Source: Microvirga solisilvae (GTDB taxonomy: Bacteria; Pseudomonadota; Alphaproteobacteria; Rhizobiales; Beijerinckiaceae). Taken from it: a DNA stretch of 64,000 nt. Both the position numbers and the translations under genes were made by a program. This document shows, in pieces, positions 41,621 through 51,289 of this stretch. A model generated the notes under the pieces. It saw nothing but the letters and a program-made list of their open reading frames with translations. It was not told the origin of the DNA and ran no database searches. The stretch covers positions 124,001 to 188,000 of the forward strand of contig NZ_JAKUCN010000001.1 in assembly GCF_022808595.1 (NCBI RefSeq), written 5' to 3'. Within the stretch, counting starts at the first letter, position 1; each line of letters begins with the position of its first letter.

Positions 41621-43089
41621 GACACTTCCGTCACGTCGTTGATCGGGATCGGCGAGTTTTCCCACATGCCCTGCACCTTCGCGTTCCACACGCCGAGCTT
41701 CGGCAGCTGGAACAGGAAGAGAGCGGGCACGTCCTCGGCGAGGATCTTCTGCGCTTCGGCATATTTCGCGAAGCGCGCCTTCTCATCCGTGGTCTTGGCG
41801 GCGTCCGCAATCAGCGCCTTGAACTTGTCGTTCTTGTAATTGAAGTAGTAGTTGTCTCGGGCGAAGATATCGATGTCGAGCGGCTCCGTATGGGAGACGA
41901 TGGTGACGTCGTAATCCTTCGCCTTGAAGACCTCTTCGATCCACTTCGCCGGGAACTCAGTGGGAATGATCTTCAGCTCCACGCCCACTTCCGCGAACAT
42001 GGCTGACATCAACTCGGCCGACCGGCTCGCATAAGCCATCTGTGGCGTCTTGATGGTGATGGACAGGCCGTTGCCGTGGCCTGCTTCCGCGAGCAGAGCC
42101 TTGGCTTTCGCCGGGTCGTAAGGGATGACGCTCGTCGTATCCACATAGGCGGGATTGTTCGGCGAGAAGAAACTGCCGATGGGCGTGCCGAAGCCGGAAT
42201 AGGCGCCCTCGATCAGCGCCTTGCGGTCGATGGCATGCATGAGCGCGCGACGCACGCGCACATCGTCGAACGGTTTCTTGGCACTGTTGAGACCCGCAAC
42301 CGTTTCGCCCTCGGTATTGCCGGCGACAGCCTTGAACCGGGAGTCCTTCTGGAATTCCGCGAAGAGTTCGGGCGCTGCGAGGTTCGGGAAGGCATCCACA
42401 TCGCCCGCACGCACCGCCGCGACCTGCGCCTGCGAGTCACTGATGAAGCGGAAGGTGACGTTTTCGAGCTTCACCTTGTCCTTCTGCCAGTAATCAGGGT
42501 TCTTGATGAGTTCCACCCTGTCGCCACGCGTCCAGGACTTGAACTTGAAGGGCCCTGTGCCCACAGGGTTTGCAGCGTTGCCGGCAGCCGTTTCCGGCGC
42601 GACGATCACTGCATCGCCCCAGCCGAGATAGGTGAGGAAGTTGCCCGAGGTTTCCTTCAACTTGATTACGACAGTGGCGGGATCGGGCGTCTCGATGGAA
42701 TCGATAGGCGCGAAGATCTGCTTCTGCGCGTTCGTCGATTTCGGATCGCGGGCGCGGTCAAAGGCGAACTTCACGTCCGTGGAATCGAAGGTGCTGCCGT
42801 CGTGAAACTTCACGCCTTCCTGCAGGCGGAAGGTATAGGTGAGACCATCGGGGGAAATCTCCCAGCTTTCCGCGAGCAGCGGCTGCACCTTGCCGTTCCG
42901 GTCGATGCGAACAAGGCCTTCGTAGAGATTGGCCAGCGTGACTTCGCGGATGGCGACGGGCGCCGCGATCGTCGGGTCGAGGCCCGGCGGCTCGATGGGC
43001 ATGCCGACGACCAGGGAGGTTTGGGCGGCAAGAGCCGGAAGAGCGCTGACAGAGAGGAGCAGGGCGGCGGCCAGAAAACGCTTCGACAT
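41608..43089 (-). CDS. ABC transporter substrate-binding protein (family 5)
   Basis: A 493-residue periplasmic protein with signal peptide FLAAALLLSVSALPALAAQ. SBP_bac_5 features: VVGMPIEPPGLDPTIAAP at the mature start, YTFRLQEGVKFHDGSTF near 85, VRRALMHAIDRKALIEGAY near 275. It binds an oligopeptide, opine or similar solute for the B-C permeases and the fused ATPase. ATG 43089 has GGAG upstream. The 111-bp gap before it may hold a processing site or promoter. Confidence 0.92.
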   Translation of the reverse strand: MSKRFLAAALLLSVSALPALAAQTSLVVGMPIEPPGLDPTIAAPVAIREVTLANLYEGLVRIDRNGKVQPLLAESWEISPDGLTYTFRLQEGVKFHDGSTFDSTDVKFAFDRARDPKSTNAQKQIFAPIDSIETPDPATVVIKLKETSGNFLTYLGWGDAVIVAPETAAGNAANPVGTGPFKFKSWTRGDRVELIKNPDYWQKDKVKLENVTFRFISDSQAQVAAVRAGDVDAFPNLAAPELFAEFQKDSRFKAVAGNTEGETVAGLNSAKKPFDDVRVRRALMHAIDRKALIEGAYSGFGTPIGSFFSPNNPAYVDTTSVIPYDPAKAKALLAEAGHGNGLSITIKTPQMAYASRSAELMSAMFAEVGVELKIIPTEFPAKWIEEVFKAKDYDVTIVSHTEPLDIDIFARDNYYFNYKNDKFKALIADAAKTTDEKARFAKYAEAQKILAEDVPALFLFQLPKLGVWNAKVQGMWENSPIPINDVTEVSWTE

Positions 43090-43200
43090 GGGGCGGATCT
43101 CCATCCGGTGTGAGGAGCGAAGGGTCGCGGATGCCTATAGCTTACGCAGTGTGACGCCGGATGGAAGATCTTCCTTATCTGTTTTTCCCGCTTATTTTCG

Positions 43201-43947
43201 TCAGATGCAGCGCCCGCCGTCGACCTCCAGCACCACGCCGGTGATCATGCTGGCCTCATCCGAGGCGAGATAGAGCGCGGCGTTGGCGATATCCTGCGGG
43301 GTCGAGAAGCGGCCGAGCGGGATCGAGTTCACGAATTGCTGGCGGCGCTCCGGCGTATCCTCGCCCATGAAGGTGGCGAGTAGCGGCGTTTCCCCTGCGA
43401 CGGGCGCGAGAGCGCAGACACGGATCTTCTGCGGCGCCAGCTCCACGGCCATGGACTTGGTCATGGTATGCACCGCACCCTTGGTGCTGTTGTACCAGGT
43501 AAGGCCGGGGCGCGGGCGCAGGCCCGCAGTCGAGCCCACATTGATAATGACGCCGCCCTGGCTCTGCATGAGCGGCACGGCGGCCTTGGCGAAAAGATAG
43601 ATCGATTTCACGTTCACTGCGAAAATGCGGTCGAACTCCTCTTCCTCCACTTCCAGCAGGGAGCGGTTGTGGTGGGTGATGCCCGCATTGTTGACCACGA
43701 TGTCGAGCTTGCCGAAGGCGGTCAGCGTCTTTGCGACGGCGGCATTCACGTCGAGAGCTTTCGAAACGTCCGCCGCCAAGCCGATGGCCGAAGCGCCGAT
43801 CTTTTCCGCAGCCGCTTTGGCGGCGGCTTCGTTGATATCGACGACGGCGACTTTCGCGCCTTCGCGGGCGAATGTCTCCGCAATGCCGAAGCCAAATCCG
43901 GAACCGGCGCCCGTGATCAGCGCCACCTTGCCTTCAAGGCGTTTCAT
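43201..43947 (-). CDS. Short-chain dehydrogenase/reductase
   Basis: A 248-residue classical SDR. It has the NAD(P) motif TGAGSGFGFGIAE near 12-24, NNAGITHHN near 87, and catalytic Ser-Tyr-Lys with the active YNSTKGAV near 153. It ends in the usual tetramer tail (VLEVDGGRCI). It oxidises or reduces an alcohol/ketone, here probably a step in using the imported compound with the aldehyde dehydrogenase 29 bp upstream. Confidence 0.92.
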   Translation of the reverse strand: MKRLEGKVALITGAGSGFGFGIAETFAREGAKVAVVDINEAAAKAAAEKIGASAIGLAADVSKALDVNAAVAKTLTAFGKLDIVVNNAGITHHNRSLLEVEEEEFDRIFAVNVKSIYLFAKAAVPLMQSQGGVIINVGSTAGLRPRPGLTWYNSTKGAVHTMTKSMAVELAPQKIRVCALAPVAGETPLLATFMGEDTPERRQQFVNSIPLGRFSTPQDIANAALYLASDEASMITGVVLEVDGGRCI

Positions 43948-43976
43948 GGTCTTCCCCTTAGTCTGATTTCAGCTGT

Positions 43977-45449
43977 TCAGCCGTGAGCGATGACGAGGGT
44001 TTTCGTCGTCGTGAATTCGATCAATCCCTCGAAGCCTTTCTCGCGACCATGACCCGAGCGGCCGAAGCCGCCGAAGGGCAGCTCGATGCCTCCGCCCGCG
44101 CCATAACAATTCACGAAAACCTGGCCCGCGCGCATGGCGCGGCCGACGCGGGTCGAGCGCATGGCGTCTCGCGTCCAGACACCGGCTGCAAGGCCGTAAG
44201 GCGTGCCGTTCGCCAAGCGGATAGCATCAGCTTCGTCTTCGAAGGGCGTAGCCACGAGAACAGGTCCGAAGACTTCTTCTTGAGACAGGATGCTCTGATG
44301 CGGCACCGGTGCAAAGAAGACCGGCGGTACGTAAAAGCCTTCGGCGGGAGCATCGATGGCGACCACGCCTTCGCTTAAAATCCGAAGACCCTCGTTCTTG
44401 GCGCGCTCCAGATAACCGAGCACGCGGCGTTGCTGAGCCTGGTTGATCATGGGGCCGAGATCGGGCTCGCGCTCCGGATGGCCGGCGCGCAGGGCGCGGA
44501 AGCGCTCGGCGACGGCGTTCACTACGTCGTCGAAGATGCCGCGCTGGATCAGCAGGCGACTTCCCGCCGAGCAGGTCTGGCCGCCATTCTGGATGATGGC
44601 GTTCACCAGAGTGGGCAGAGCGCGCTCAAGATCGGCGTCGTCGAAAACCACCTGGGCCGACTTGCCGCCGAGTTCGAGAGTGACGCCCACATGGTTCTTC
44701 GCCGCCGCCGTCTGCACGGCGGTGCCGGTCTCAGGAGAGCCGGTGAAGGAAAGGAAATCGATGTCAGGATGGGCGGCAAGCGCCGCACCGGCCACGCGGC
44801 CGAGACCGGTGACAATGTTGAGCGCACCATCGGGGAAACCCGCTTCTCGCGCGAATTGCGACACGCGCAGGATGGTGAGCGAGGCGTCCTCGGCAGGTTT
44901 CACCACGGTGGCATTGCCAGCAGCAAGAGCTGCGCCCACGGAACGGCCGAAGATCTGCATCGGATAGTTCCACGGAACGATGTGTCCCGTCACGCCGTGC
45001 GGTACGCGCTCGACGCCGATGAAATGCGTGTTGAGATAGGGAATGACGTCGCCGTGCAGCTTGTCGGCGGCGCTGCCATAGAATTCGAAATAGCGGGCAA
45101 GCGCGATGGCATCGGCGCGGGACTGGCGAAGGGGCTTGCCGTTGTCACGGCTTTCCAGCGCCGCCAGTTCGTCCGCATGAGCTTCGACAATCGTTGCGAG
45201 CTTCATGAGCAGACGCCCACGCTCGGTGGCCGTCAGCTTACCCCAGGCGCCTTCGAATGCGGAGCGGGCCGCCTTGACGGCTGCATCGATGTCCTGCGCC
45301 GTGCCAGCCGCGATCTTGGCGAAGAGCGCCCCATCTACTGGCGAGATCACATCGAGCAGCAGGCCGTCGGAGGCCGGGATCTCCTTGCCGCCGATAAGAT
45401 TCCTGAAGACCATGTTCGGCGCGATATTCGGGTTGATCTGATCGTTCAC
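43977..45449 (-). CDS. NAD(P)-dependent aldehyde dehydrogenase
   Basis: A 490-residue ALDH superfamily enzyme. It shows PWNYPMQIFGRSVGAALAAGNATVVKPAE near 152, the cofactor GSPETG near 230, the catalytic Glu in VTLELGGKSAQVV near 255, and the catalytic Cys in GQTCSAGSRLL near 290. It oxidises an aldehyde to a carboxylate. The ATG overlaps the stop of the fused ATPase gene by 4 bp, tying it to solute import. Confidence 0.93.
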   Translation of the reverse strand: MNDQINPNIAPNMVFRNLIGGKEIPASDGLLLDVISPVDGALFAKIAAGTAQDIDAAVKAARSAFEGAWGKLTATERGRLLMKLATIVEAHADELAALESRDNGKPLRQSRADAIALARYFEFYGSAADKLHGDVIPYLNTHFIGVERVPHGVTGHIVPWNYPMQIFGRSVGAALAAGNATVVKPAEDASLTILRVSQFAREAGFPDGALNIVTGLGRVAGAALAAHPDIDFLSFTGSPETGTAVQTAAAKNHVGVTLELGGKSAQVVFDDADLERALPTLVNAIIQNGGQTCSAGSRLLIQRGIFDDVVNAVAERFRALRAGHPEREPDLGPMINQAQQRRVLGYLERAKNEGLRILSEGVVAIDAPAEGFYVPPVFFAPVPHQSILSQEEVFGPVLVATPFEDEADAIRLANGTPYGLAAGVWTRDAMRSTRVGRAMRAGQVFVNCYGAGGGIELPFGGFGRSGHGREKGFEGLIEFTTTKTLVIAHG

Positions 45450-47074
45450 CGGTCCTGCACTCCCTGCAACGTTCTTGCCTTACCCGGCACCGCAGCCAGA
45501 AGCTGGCGGGTATATGGGTCCTGTGGGTTGGCGAAGAGTTGCCCGGTTTGAGCCATTTCGACAATTCGACCTTTTTGCATGACAGCCACGCGGTCGCAGA
45601 TCTGGGCAGCCACGCGAAGATCGTGGGTGATGAAGAGAATGGACAGGCCAAGCTCCTTCTGCAGCCCCCGGATAAGCTCGAGGATGTCCGCCTGCACCGA
45701 GACGTCGAGCGCCGAGACTGCCTCGTCCGCCACCAGCACATCGGGCTTCATGGCAAGCGCCCTTGCGATTCCGATGCGCTGACGCTGGCCACCGGAGAAT
45801 TCATGCGGATAGCGCTCGGCGGCCTGGGCGGGCAGGCCCACCTTCTCGAGCAGGATGCGCGCCTCCGCGAGGGCAGTCGCAGGATCGGCGCCCTGCGTGA
45901 CCGGTCCTTCGGCAATAAGTGTGCCGACCTGTCGTCTCGGATTAAGAGAGGCGAAGGGGTCCTGAAACACCATCTGAATTTTGCGTCGATGAGGACGCAG
46001 CTCGCGCTGTGAGAGCGTACCGAAGGAAAGATCGCCGATTTCGATCCGACCGCCATCGGGTTCGATCAGGCGCAGCACGCAGCGTCCGACGGTCGATTTG
46101 CCGGAACCCGATTCACCCACCAGTCCCAGTGTCTCCCCACGTCGAATGTCGAAACTCACCGCATCGGCGGCCTGAACCTTGCGGCTTGCTCTGAAAAAGC
46201 CGCGTCCGCCGTAGGTTTTGGTCAGCGCATCGACCTTCAGGGTGATCGGCTCGTCACGCAATTCTTTCGGCGGAGGCGGCGTCAATGAGGGCACTGCCGC
46301 AAGCAGCCGCTTGGTGTAGGAATGCTGGGGATTGCGCAGCACCTCGTCCACCGTACCTTGCTCCACCAATTCGCCGTTCTGAAGCACGGCGACACGGTCG
46401 GCGATCTCGGCGACGACGCCGAAATCATGGGTGATGAAGAGCACCGCCGTGCCCTTCTGGCGGCGCAGGTTGTCGATGAGCTTGAGCACCTGCGCCTGTG
46501 TGGTCACGTCGAGCGCCGTGGTCGGCTCGTCCGCGATGAGAAGCTTGGGTTCCAGCGCAAGCGCCATGGCGATCATGACACGCTGACGCTGCCCGCCGGA
46601 GAGCTCGTGCGGATAGGCGCGGGCGATGAGTTCCGGGTTCGGCAGATTGACTTCAGTAAGCAGTTCCAGGGCGCGGTTATAGCGCTCTTGCGGAGTGAGC
46701 AGCCGATGCGCCTGAAATGTCTCCGCGATCTGGTCCGCGACGCGCATGACCGGATTGAGCGATGTCATCGGCTCCTGGAACACCATACCGATGTCCCGCC
46801 CGCGTATATCGCACCATCCCTTTTCGTCGAGGGAGACCAGATCGAAGCCGCCGAGCTTGATCACGCCCGAGAGAATGGTCACGGCAGGAGGCAGAAGGCC
46901 GATGGCCGCCATCGCCGTCATGGATTTGCCGGACCCGGATTCTCCCACGACGCAGAGCGTCTCGCCCGGCTGGATGGCGAGCGAGAGATCCTTGATCGCA
47001 TGCGACCGATCAGCCAGGGCCGGAAGGCCAATGGAGAGATTTTCAATCGACAGCACAGGGGAGGGGCCGGTCAC
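45446..47074 (-). CDS. Fused double ATP-binding ABC transporter protein (DppD-DppF fusion)
   Basis: A 542-residue protein with two complete ATPase halves. The first has Walker [10 protein letters not shown] near residue 45 and signature [15 protein letters not shown]. The second has GESGSGKST near 320 and [16 protein letters not shown] short oligopeptide-type linker ([15 protein letters not shown]) joins them. Such fusions (YejF/GsiA type) replace separate DppD and DppF subunits. It starts at a GTG (47074) behind AGGAGA and is the first gene of the operon. Confidence 0.93.
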   Translation of the reverse strand: MTGPSPVLSIENLSIGLPALADRSHAIKDLSLAIQPGETLCVVGESGSGKSMTAMAAIGLLPPAVTILSGVIKLGGFDLVSLDEKGWCDIRGRDIGMVFQEPMTSLNPVMRVADQIAETFQAHRLLTPQERYNRALELLTEVNLPNPELIARAYPHELSGGQRQRVMIAMALALEPKLLIADEPTTALDVTTQAQVLKLIDNLRRQKGTAVLFITHDFGVVAEIADRVAVLQNGELVEQGTVDEVLRNPQHSYTKRLLAAVPSLTPPPPKELRDEPITLKVDALTKTYGGRGFFRASRKVQAADAVSFDIRRGETLGLVGESGSGKSTVGRCVLRLIEPDGGRIEIGDLSFGTLSQRELRPHRRKIQMVFQDPFASLNPRRQVGTLIAEGPVTQGADPATALAEARILLEKVGLPAQAAERYPHEFSGGQRQRIGIARALAMKPDVLVADEAVSALDVSVQADILELIRGLQKELGLSILFITHDLRVAAQICDRVAVMQKGRIVEMAQTGQLFANPQDPYTRQLLAAVPGKARTLQGVQDR

Positions 47075-47228
47075 GCATATTCTCCTGCCGCCGGACCTGG
47101 AAGGAATGAGTCCGAGCGAGGGGAGAAGCATCCCCGCGGGAGAGGTGGTTCGTCAATCCGCTCGCCTTCTTTTGAGGTTTGAAAACCGGCGATGGCTGGA
47201 AAGGCGCGCTTCCTTCCTATGGCTGTAC

Positions 47229-49274
47229 CTACTGCGGCAGGGGAACGCAGATGTCGTAATCGACGCCTGTCGGGGCGAAATTGAGAACGATATCGCCTTC
47301 CAGCTCGCCCTCGATGCTGCGCTTGATCAGGCGCGATCCGAAGCCCTGGCGTTTGGGAGGCTGCACAGGCGGGCCGCCTGACTCGGTCCAGCGGATGCGT
47401 AACGTGGGCGGTTTATCCGACCCATGAATCACTGTCCATGACAGGTCAAGCCGACCTGTGGGCATGGAAAGCGCCCCATACTTTGCCGCGTTGGTGACGA
47501 GCTCGTGCAGGACGAGACCCAGATTGATGGCATAGCGCGGCGGCAGGTTCACCTTCTGGCCATTGATGACGACTCTCTCATCGGCCTCGCGCTTGTAGGG
47601 AGCGAGTTCCTGCTCGGCGATATCGTGGAGATCCGCCTCGCGCCATGATTTCAGTGTCAGCAGGTTGTGCGTCATCGAGAGGGCCAGCAGCCGTCCCTCG
47701 AAGGATTCCTTGAACTGCGCTGCGTTTTTGGCCGAGCGCAAAGTCTGCGCGGCGATGGATTGCACCGTGGCGAGCGTGTTCTTGACCCTGTGGTTCAACT
47801 CATCGAGGAAGAAGCGCTGTTGGTCGTCAAGCTGCTTGCGCTCAGTGATGTCCTGGATGATGCCGACAAAAAAGACCGGCTTCTTGCGGACATCGAATGA
47901 GACGCGGCCCTTGGAGCTGATCCATCGCACCTGACCGTCGGGCCGCCTGATCCGGTATTCGTCCTCATAATCGCCGTCGCCGAGGACGGCTGCGCGGAGC
48001 TTCTCGATGGCCTTGTCGGCGTCGTCCGGATGTAGCAAGGAGCGCCATTGCTGGACATTGGTTGCTGCTTTCGAGATTGGCAGGCCGAGCAACTGAGCGG
48101 CCTGGGCCGACCAGCCGCCGACGCGTTTGCGGTGATCGTACCACCATGTCCCCATATGACCCGCCTCCAGGGCAAGTCGGGCGCGTTCCTCGCTGGCCTT
48201 CAGGGCTTCCTGGCGTTCGGCGACGTCATCCATGAGATCGTTGAAGGCTTTCGCCAGGATACTGAATTCCCCTGAATTCTTCGGCAGATGGATGCGGGCC
48301 TGATAATCTCCGTGCCGCCAGTTCTGAACGGCGCCGGTCATGATGTCGAAAGGCTTCGTGATGAAAGCGCGGCTTGCGAGCCATGAGAGCGACAATGCGA
48401 GGATGAGCGCTGCCGCGATCAGCATGAAGCCGCGCCGGGCCGCCTCGTTGATCGTGGCAAAGGCTGCATCCGTCGCAAGCCCCGCGCTGACATAGATGTT
48501 CCTCGGGCGCAGGGTCATGGGGATATAGCCATAGACCCGCATCGTGCCGTCCTGGCTGCGCGCCCGGAAGCTTCCGGCTTCCGCAGCCCTCAAATACTTG
48601 TCGAACGCGTCTGGAATCTTCGTCGATATGAACTGATCCGGAAAGGGCTCGCGAGAAATGATCGTCCCGTTCCTGTCGGCGATGGTCAGGGATCCGCCGC
48701 TGGGAATGACGCGCTCCTTGAGGCTGTTGTTAAGCCACATGAGGTCCAGAGCTGCAGCCATGACACCGACCACTTGGCCGTCGTAGCCCCAGACCGGCAA
48801 GGAGAGAGGAAGAACGGAGCGGGCGCTGATGCCGCCCTCCGGGAACTCGCTGTTATATGTACCGATCAGGAATTTGTTGCTGGCGAGAGTCTCACGGAAG
48901 TAAGGGCGGTCCTTGAAGCGAAGGTCGGAATTCAGAAGGCCGGTGCTGCTGCATCGTACGGCCCCATCCAGATCGAGCACCACGAAGGCCGCGATGTAGG
49001 GAACCTTCTCTTGCAGCGAGCGAAGGTAGTTGTTGCAGTTGAATGTATCGAAGCCGCGCACGGAGCGCGTTTCATTGATGGCCACGAGAAGACTGCTGAT
49101 GCCGTTGAAGATGTGATCGAGTTCCGAGGCCGCCAGATGGGCCTGCCGGATGACGAGATCATTGACTTCGGCCTCACGGGCGCGCCTCAGCGAGACTTCC
49201 GTGAATGCCCAAATGACGATCGCCGGCAAAACGGAGATCAACGCCAAAAGGAGCAAACGTCTCGTCAGAGTCAT
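47229..49274 (-). CDS. Membrane-bound HWE-family sensor histidine kinase with PAS domain
   Basis: A 681-residue sensor kinase. Residue ~7-25 is a membrane anchor. Residues ~30-275 form a periplasmic double-Cache-like sensor (LNSDLRFKDRPYFRETLASNKFLIGTY in part). A second membrane segment lies near 285-300, then HAMP (~300-350), a PAS domain (~368-478, ending ITERKQLDD), and the HWE kinase core with phosphorylated His in LDELNHRVKNTLATVQS near 490 and the N-box LVLHELVTNAAKYGAL near 580. Such kinases often feed the alphaproteobacterial PhyR/general stress pathway. No response regulator is adjacent, so it is an orphan. Confidence 0.9.
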   Translation of the reverse strand: MTLTRRLLLLALISVLPAIVIWAFTEVSLRRAREAEVNDLVIRQAHLAASELDHIFNGISSLLVAINETRSVRGFDTFNCNNYLRSLQEKVPYIAAFVVLDLDGAVRCSSTGLLNSDLRFKDRPYFRETLASNKFLIGTYNSEFPEGGISARSVLPLSLPVWGYDGQVVGVMAAALDLMWLNNSLKERVIPSGGSLTIADRNGTIISREPFPDQFISTKIPDAFDKYLRAAEAGSFRARSQDGTMRVYGYIPMTLRPRNIYVSAGLATDAAFATINEAARRGFMLIAAALILALSLSWLASRAFITKPFDIMTGAVQNWRHGDYQARIHLPKNSGEFSILAKAFNDLMDDVAERQEALKASEERARLALEAGHMGTWWYDHRKRVGGWSAQAAQLLGLPISKAATNVQQWRSLLHPDDADKAIEKLRAAVLGDGDYEDEYRIRRPDGQVRWISSKGRVSFDVRKKPVFFVGIIQDITERKQLDDQQRFFLDELNHRVKNTLATVQSIAAQTLRSAKNAAQFKESFEGRLLALSMTHNLLTLKSWREADLHDIAEQELAPYKREADERVVINGQKVNLPPRYAINLGLVLHELVTNAAKYGALSMPTGRLDLSWTVIHGSDKPPTLRIRWTESGGPPVQPPKRQGFGSRLIKRSIEGELEGDIVLNFAPTGVDYDICVPLPQ

Positions 49275-49385
49275 GCAGGAGCCCAGTTGAGAAGAGCAGG
49301 GGATCATAAAGATCGCTGAGCGTCCACCCCGTAACAACCGAAGAGTGGCCTTGCATCCCCGGCCAAGAGGTGTCAGGTGGCAGGA

Positions 49386-51194
49386 ATGGCTCCTCCTCTG
49401 CTTCTTCTCCAGGAAATTGCTCTCACCTTTGGCGGTACGCCCCTGATCGAGAGCGCGGAACTCTCCGTGTCCCCCGGCGAGCGCGCCTGCCTCGTGGGCC
49501 GCAATGGCTCCGGCAAATCGACCCTGCTCAAGATCGCCGCAGGCCTCATCGAGGCCGATAAAGGCAAGCGCTTCGTGCAGCCCGGCGCCACCGTGCGCTA
49601 TCTGGCGCAGGAGCCGGACCTCAGCGCCTTCCCGAACACGCTGGCCTATGTGGAATCGGGCCTCGGGCCAGGCGATGACCCGTATCGAGCCCGCTACCTG
49701 CTGGAGCAGCTTGGCCTGACCGGTGAGGAGAAGCCCTCTGACCTGTCAGGCGGCGAGGCCCGCCGGGCAGCTTTGGCCCATGTGCTGGCGCCCCAGCCCG
49801 ATATTCTGTTGCTCGACGAGCCGACGAACCATCTCGACCTACCGGCCATCGAATGGCTGGAAAGCGAGTTGAAGAGCCTGCGCTCGGCCCTCGTGCTCAT
49901 CAGCCACGACCGGCGCTTCCTCGAAAGCCTGTCCCAGGCGACCGTCTGGCTGGACCGGGGTAAAACGCGCCGCATGGACCAGGGCTTCGCCCATTTCGAG
50001 GAATGGCGCGATCAGGTGCTGGAGCAGGAGGAGGCCGAACATCACAAGCTCGGCCGCAAGCTCGTGGCCGAGGCCGACTGGCTTCGCTACGGTGTGACCG
50101 CCCGGCGCAAGCGCAACGTACGCCGCCTCGGCAATCTCCATGCCATGCGTCAGCAATACCGCGACCGGACGAAGGCGGTCGGCACGGTGAACATGACCCT
50201 GGCCGAGGCCGAGCAATCCGGCACCCTCGTGGTCGAAGCGGAGGGCGTCTCCAAGGCCTATGGCGATCGTCCCATCGTCTCGAACCTGTCCTTGCGCATC
50301 CTGCGCGGGGATCGTCTCGGCATCATCGGTCCGAACGGGGCCGGCAAGACCACCCTCATCAATATGCTCACGGGCAATCTTCCGCCGGATACGGGCCGGG
50401 TGCGCCTAGGCTCCAACCTGCAGATGGTCCATCTCGACCAGCGCCGGGCGAGCCTCGATCCCAACGCCACAGTAGCGGAGACGCTGACCGGTGGACGCGG
50501 CGACAGCGTCATAATCGGCGGTCAGACGAAGCACGTGATCGGCTATATGAAGGACTTCCTGTTCTCTCCCGAGCAGGCCCGCACTCCGGTAGGCGTGCTC
50601 TCGGGCGGCGAGCGTAACCGCCTCATGCTGGCCCGCGCTTTGGCGCAGCCCTCGAACCTGCTCGTGCTCGATGAGCCCACCAACGACCTCGATCTCGAAA
50701 CTCTCGACCTGCTGCAGGAAATGATCACGGATTATTCCGGCACGGTCATCCTCGTCAGCCACGACCGCGACTTCCTCGACCGCACGGTCAGCTCCGTGCT
50801 CGTCTCTGAGAGCGACGGACGCTGGCTCGAATACGCGGGCGGCTATTCCGACATGGTGGCCCAGCGCGGCCAGGGCGTGCAGGCCCGTGCTGTCGAGAAG
50901 GACGCGAAGCCCAAGAGTGCCGATAAGCCTTCGAGTGCGCCTGTGGCTTCAGCCAAGCGCAAGCTCAGCTTCAACGAGCAGCACGATCTCAAGACACTGC
51001 CGAAGCGCATGGAGGAATTGGGAGCCAAGATCGCCAAGGTGCAGGAGATCCTGGCCGATCCGGAACTCTATTCCCGCGATCCGGCCCGCTTCCAGAAGGC
51101 CATGGATGCGCTCACGCAGTTGCAGGGCGAGTTGCATGCGGCGGAGGAACGCTGGCTCGAGTTGGAGATGCTGCGGGAGGAGCTTGAGGGTTGA
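49386..51194 (+). CDS. ABC-F family ATPase (Uup/EttA-like translation factor)
   Basis: A 602-residue soluble twin-ATPase protein without membrane domains. Walker A motifs are GRNGSGKST near 40 and GPNGAGKTT near 316, with signatures LSGGEARRAALAHVL and LSGGERNRLMLARAL and Walker B LLLDEPTNHLDLPAIEWLE. The C-terminal ~85 residues, after a Lys/Ala-rich linker, form a coiled coil like that of Uup. ABC-F proteins act on ribosomes or replication intermediates. ATG 49386 follows AGGTGG; a GTG at 49377 is in frame. Confidence 0.92.
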   Translation: MAPPLLLLQEIALTFGGTPLIESAELSVSPGERACLVGRNGSGKSTLLKIAAGLIEADKGKRFVQPGATVRYLAQEPDLSAFPNTLAYVESGLGPGDDPYRARYLLEQLGLTGEEKPSDLSGGEARRAALAHVLAPQPDILLLDEPTNHLDLPAIEWLESELKSLRSALVLISHDRRFLESLSQATVWLDRGKTRRMDQGFAHFEEWRDQVLEQEEAEHHKLGRKLVAEADWLRYGVTARRKRNVRRLGNLHAMRQQYRDRTKAVGTVNMTLAEAEQSGTLVVEAEGVSKAYGDRPIVSNLSLRILRGDRLGIIGPNGAGKTTLINMLTGNLPPDTGRVRLGSNLQMVHLDQRRASLDPNATVAETLTGGRGDSVIIGGQTKHVIGYMKDFLFSPEQARTPVGVLSGGERNRLMLARALAQPSNLLVLDEPTNDLDLETLDLLQEMITDYSGTVILVSHDRDFLDRTVSSVLVSESDGRWLEYAGGYSDMVAQRGQGVQARAVEKDAKPKSADKPSSAPVASAKRKLSFNEQHDLKTLPKRMEELGAKIAKVQEILADPELYSRDPARFQKAMDALTQLQGELHAAEERWLELEMLREELEG

Positions 51195-51289
51195 GCTGAA
51201 TGCAGCCCTCTCAGACCTTCTGCGCCCGTTGCGCGTTTTAGTCCGGACTGCTCACTATCCCGGCAGCATTCGCTCAATGGAGATAGACG

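Noticed and set aside
43163-43174. The 12-bp palindrome GGAAGATCTTCC upstream of a binding-protein gene
   Set aside because: A perfect 12-mer palindrome is expected many times by chance in 64 kb and nothing else supports it.
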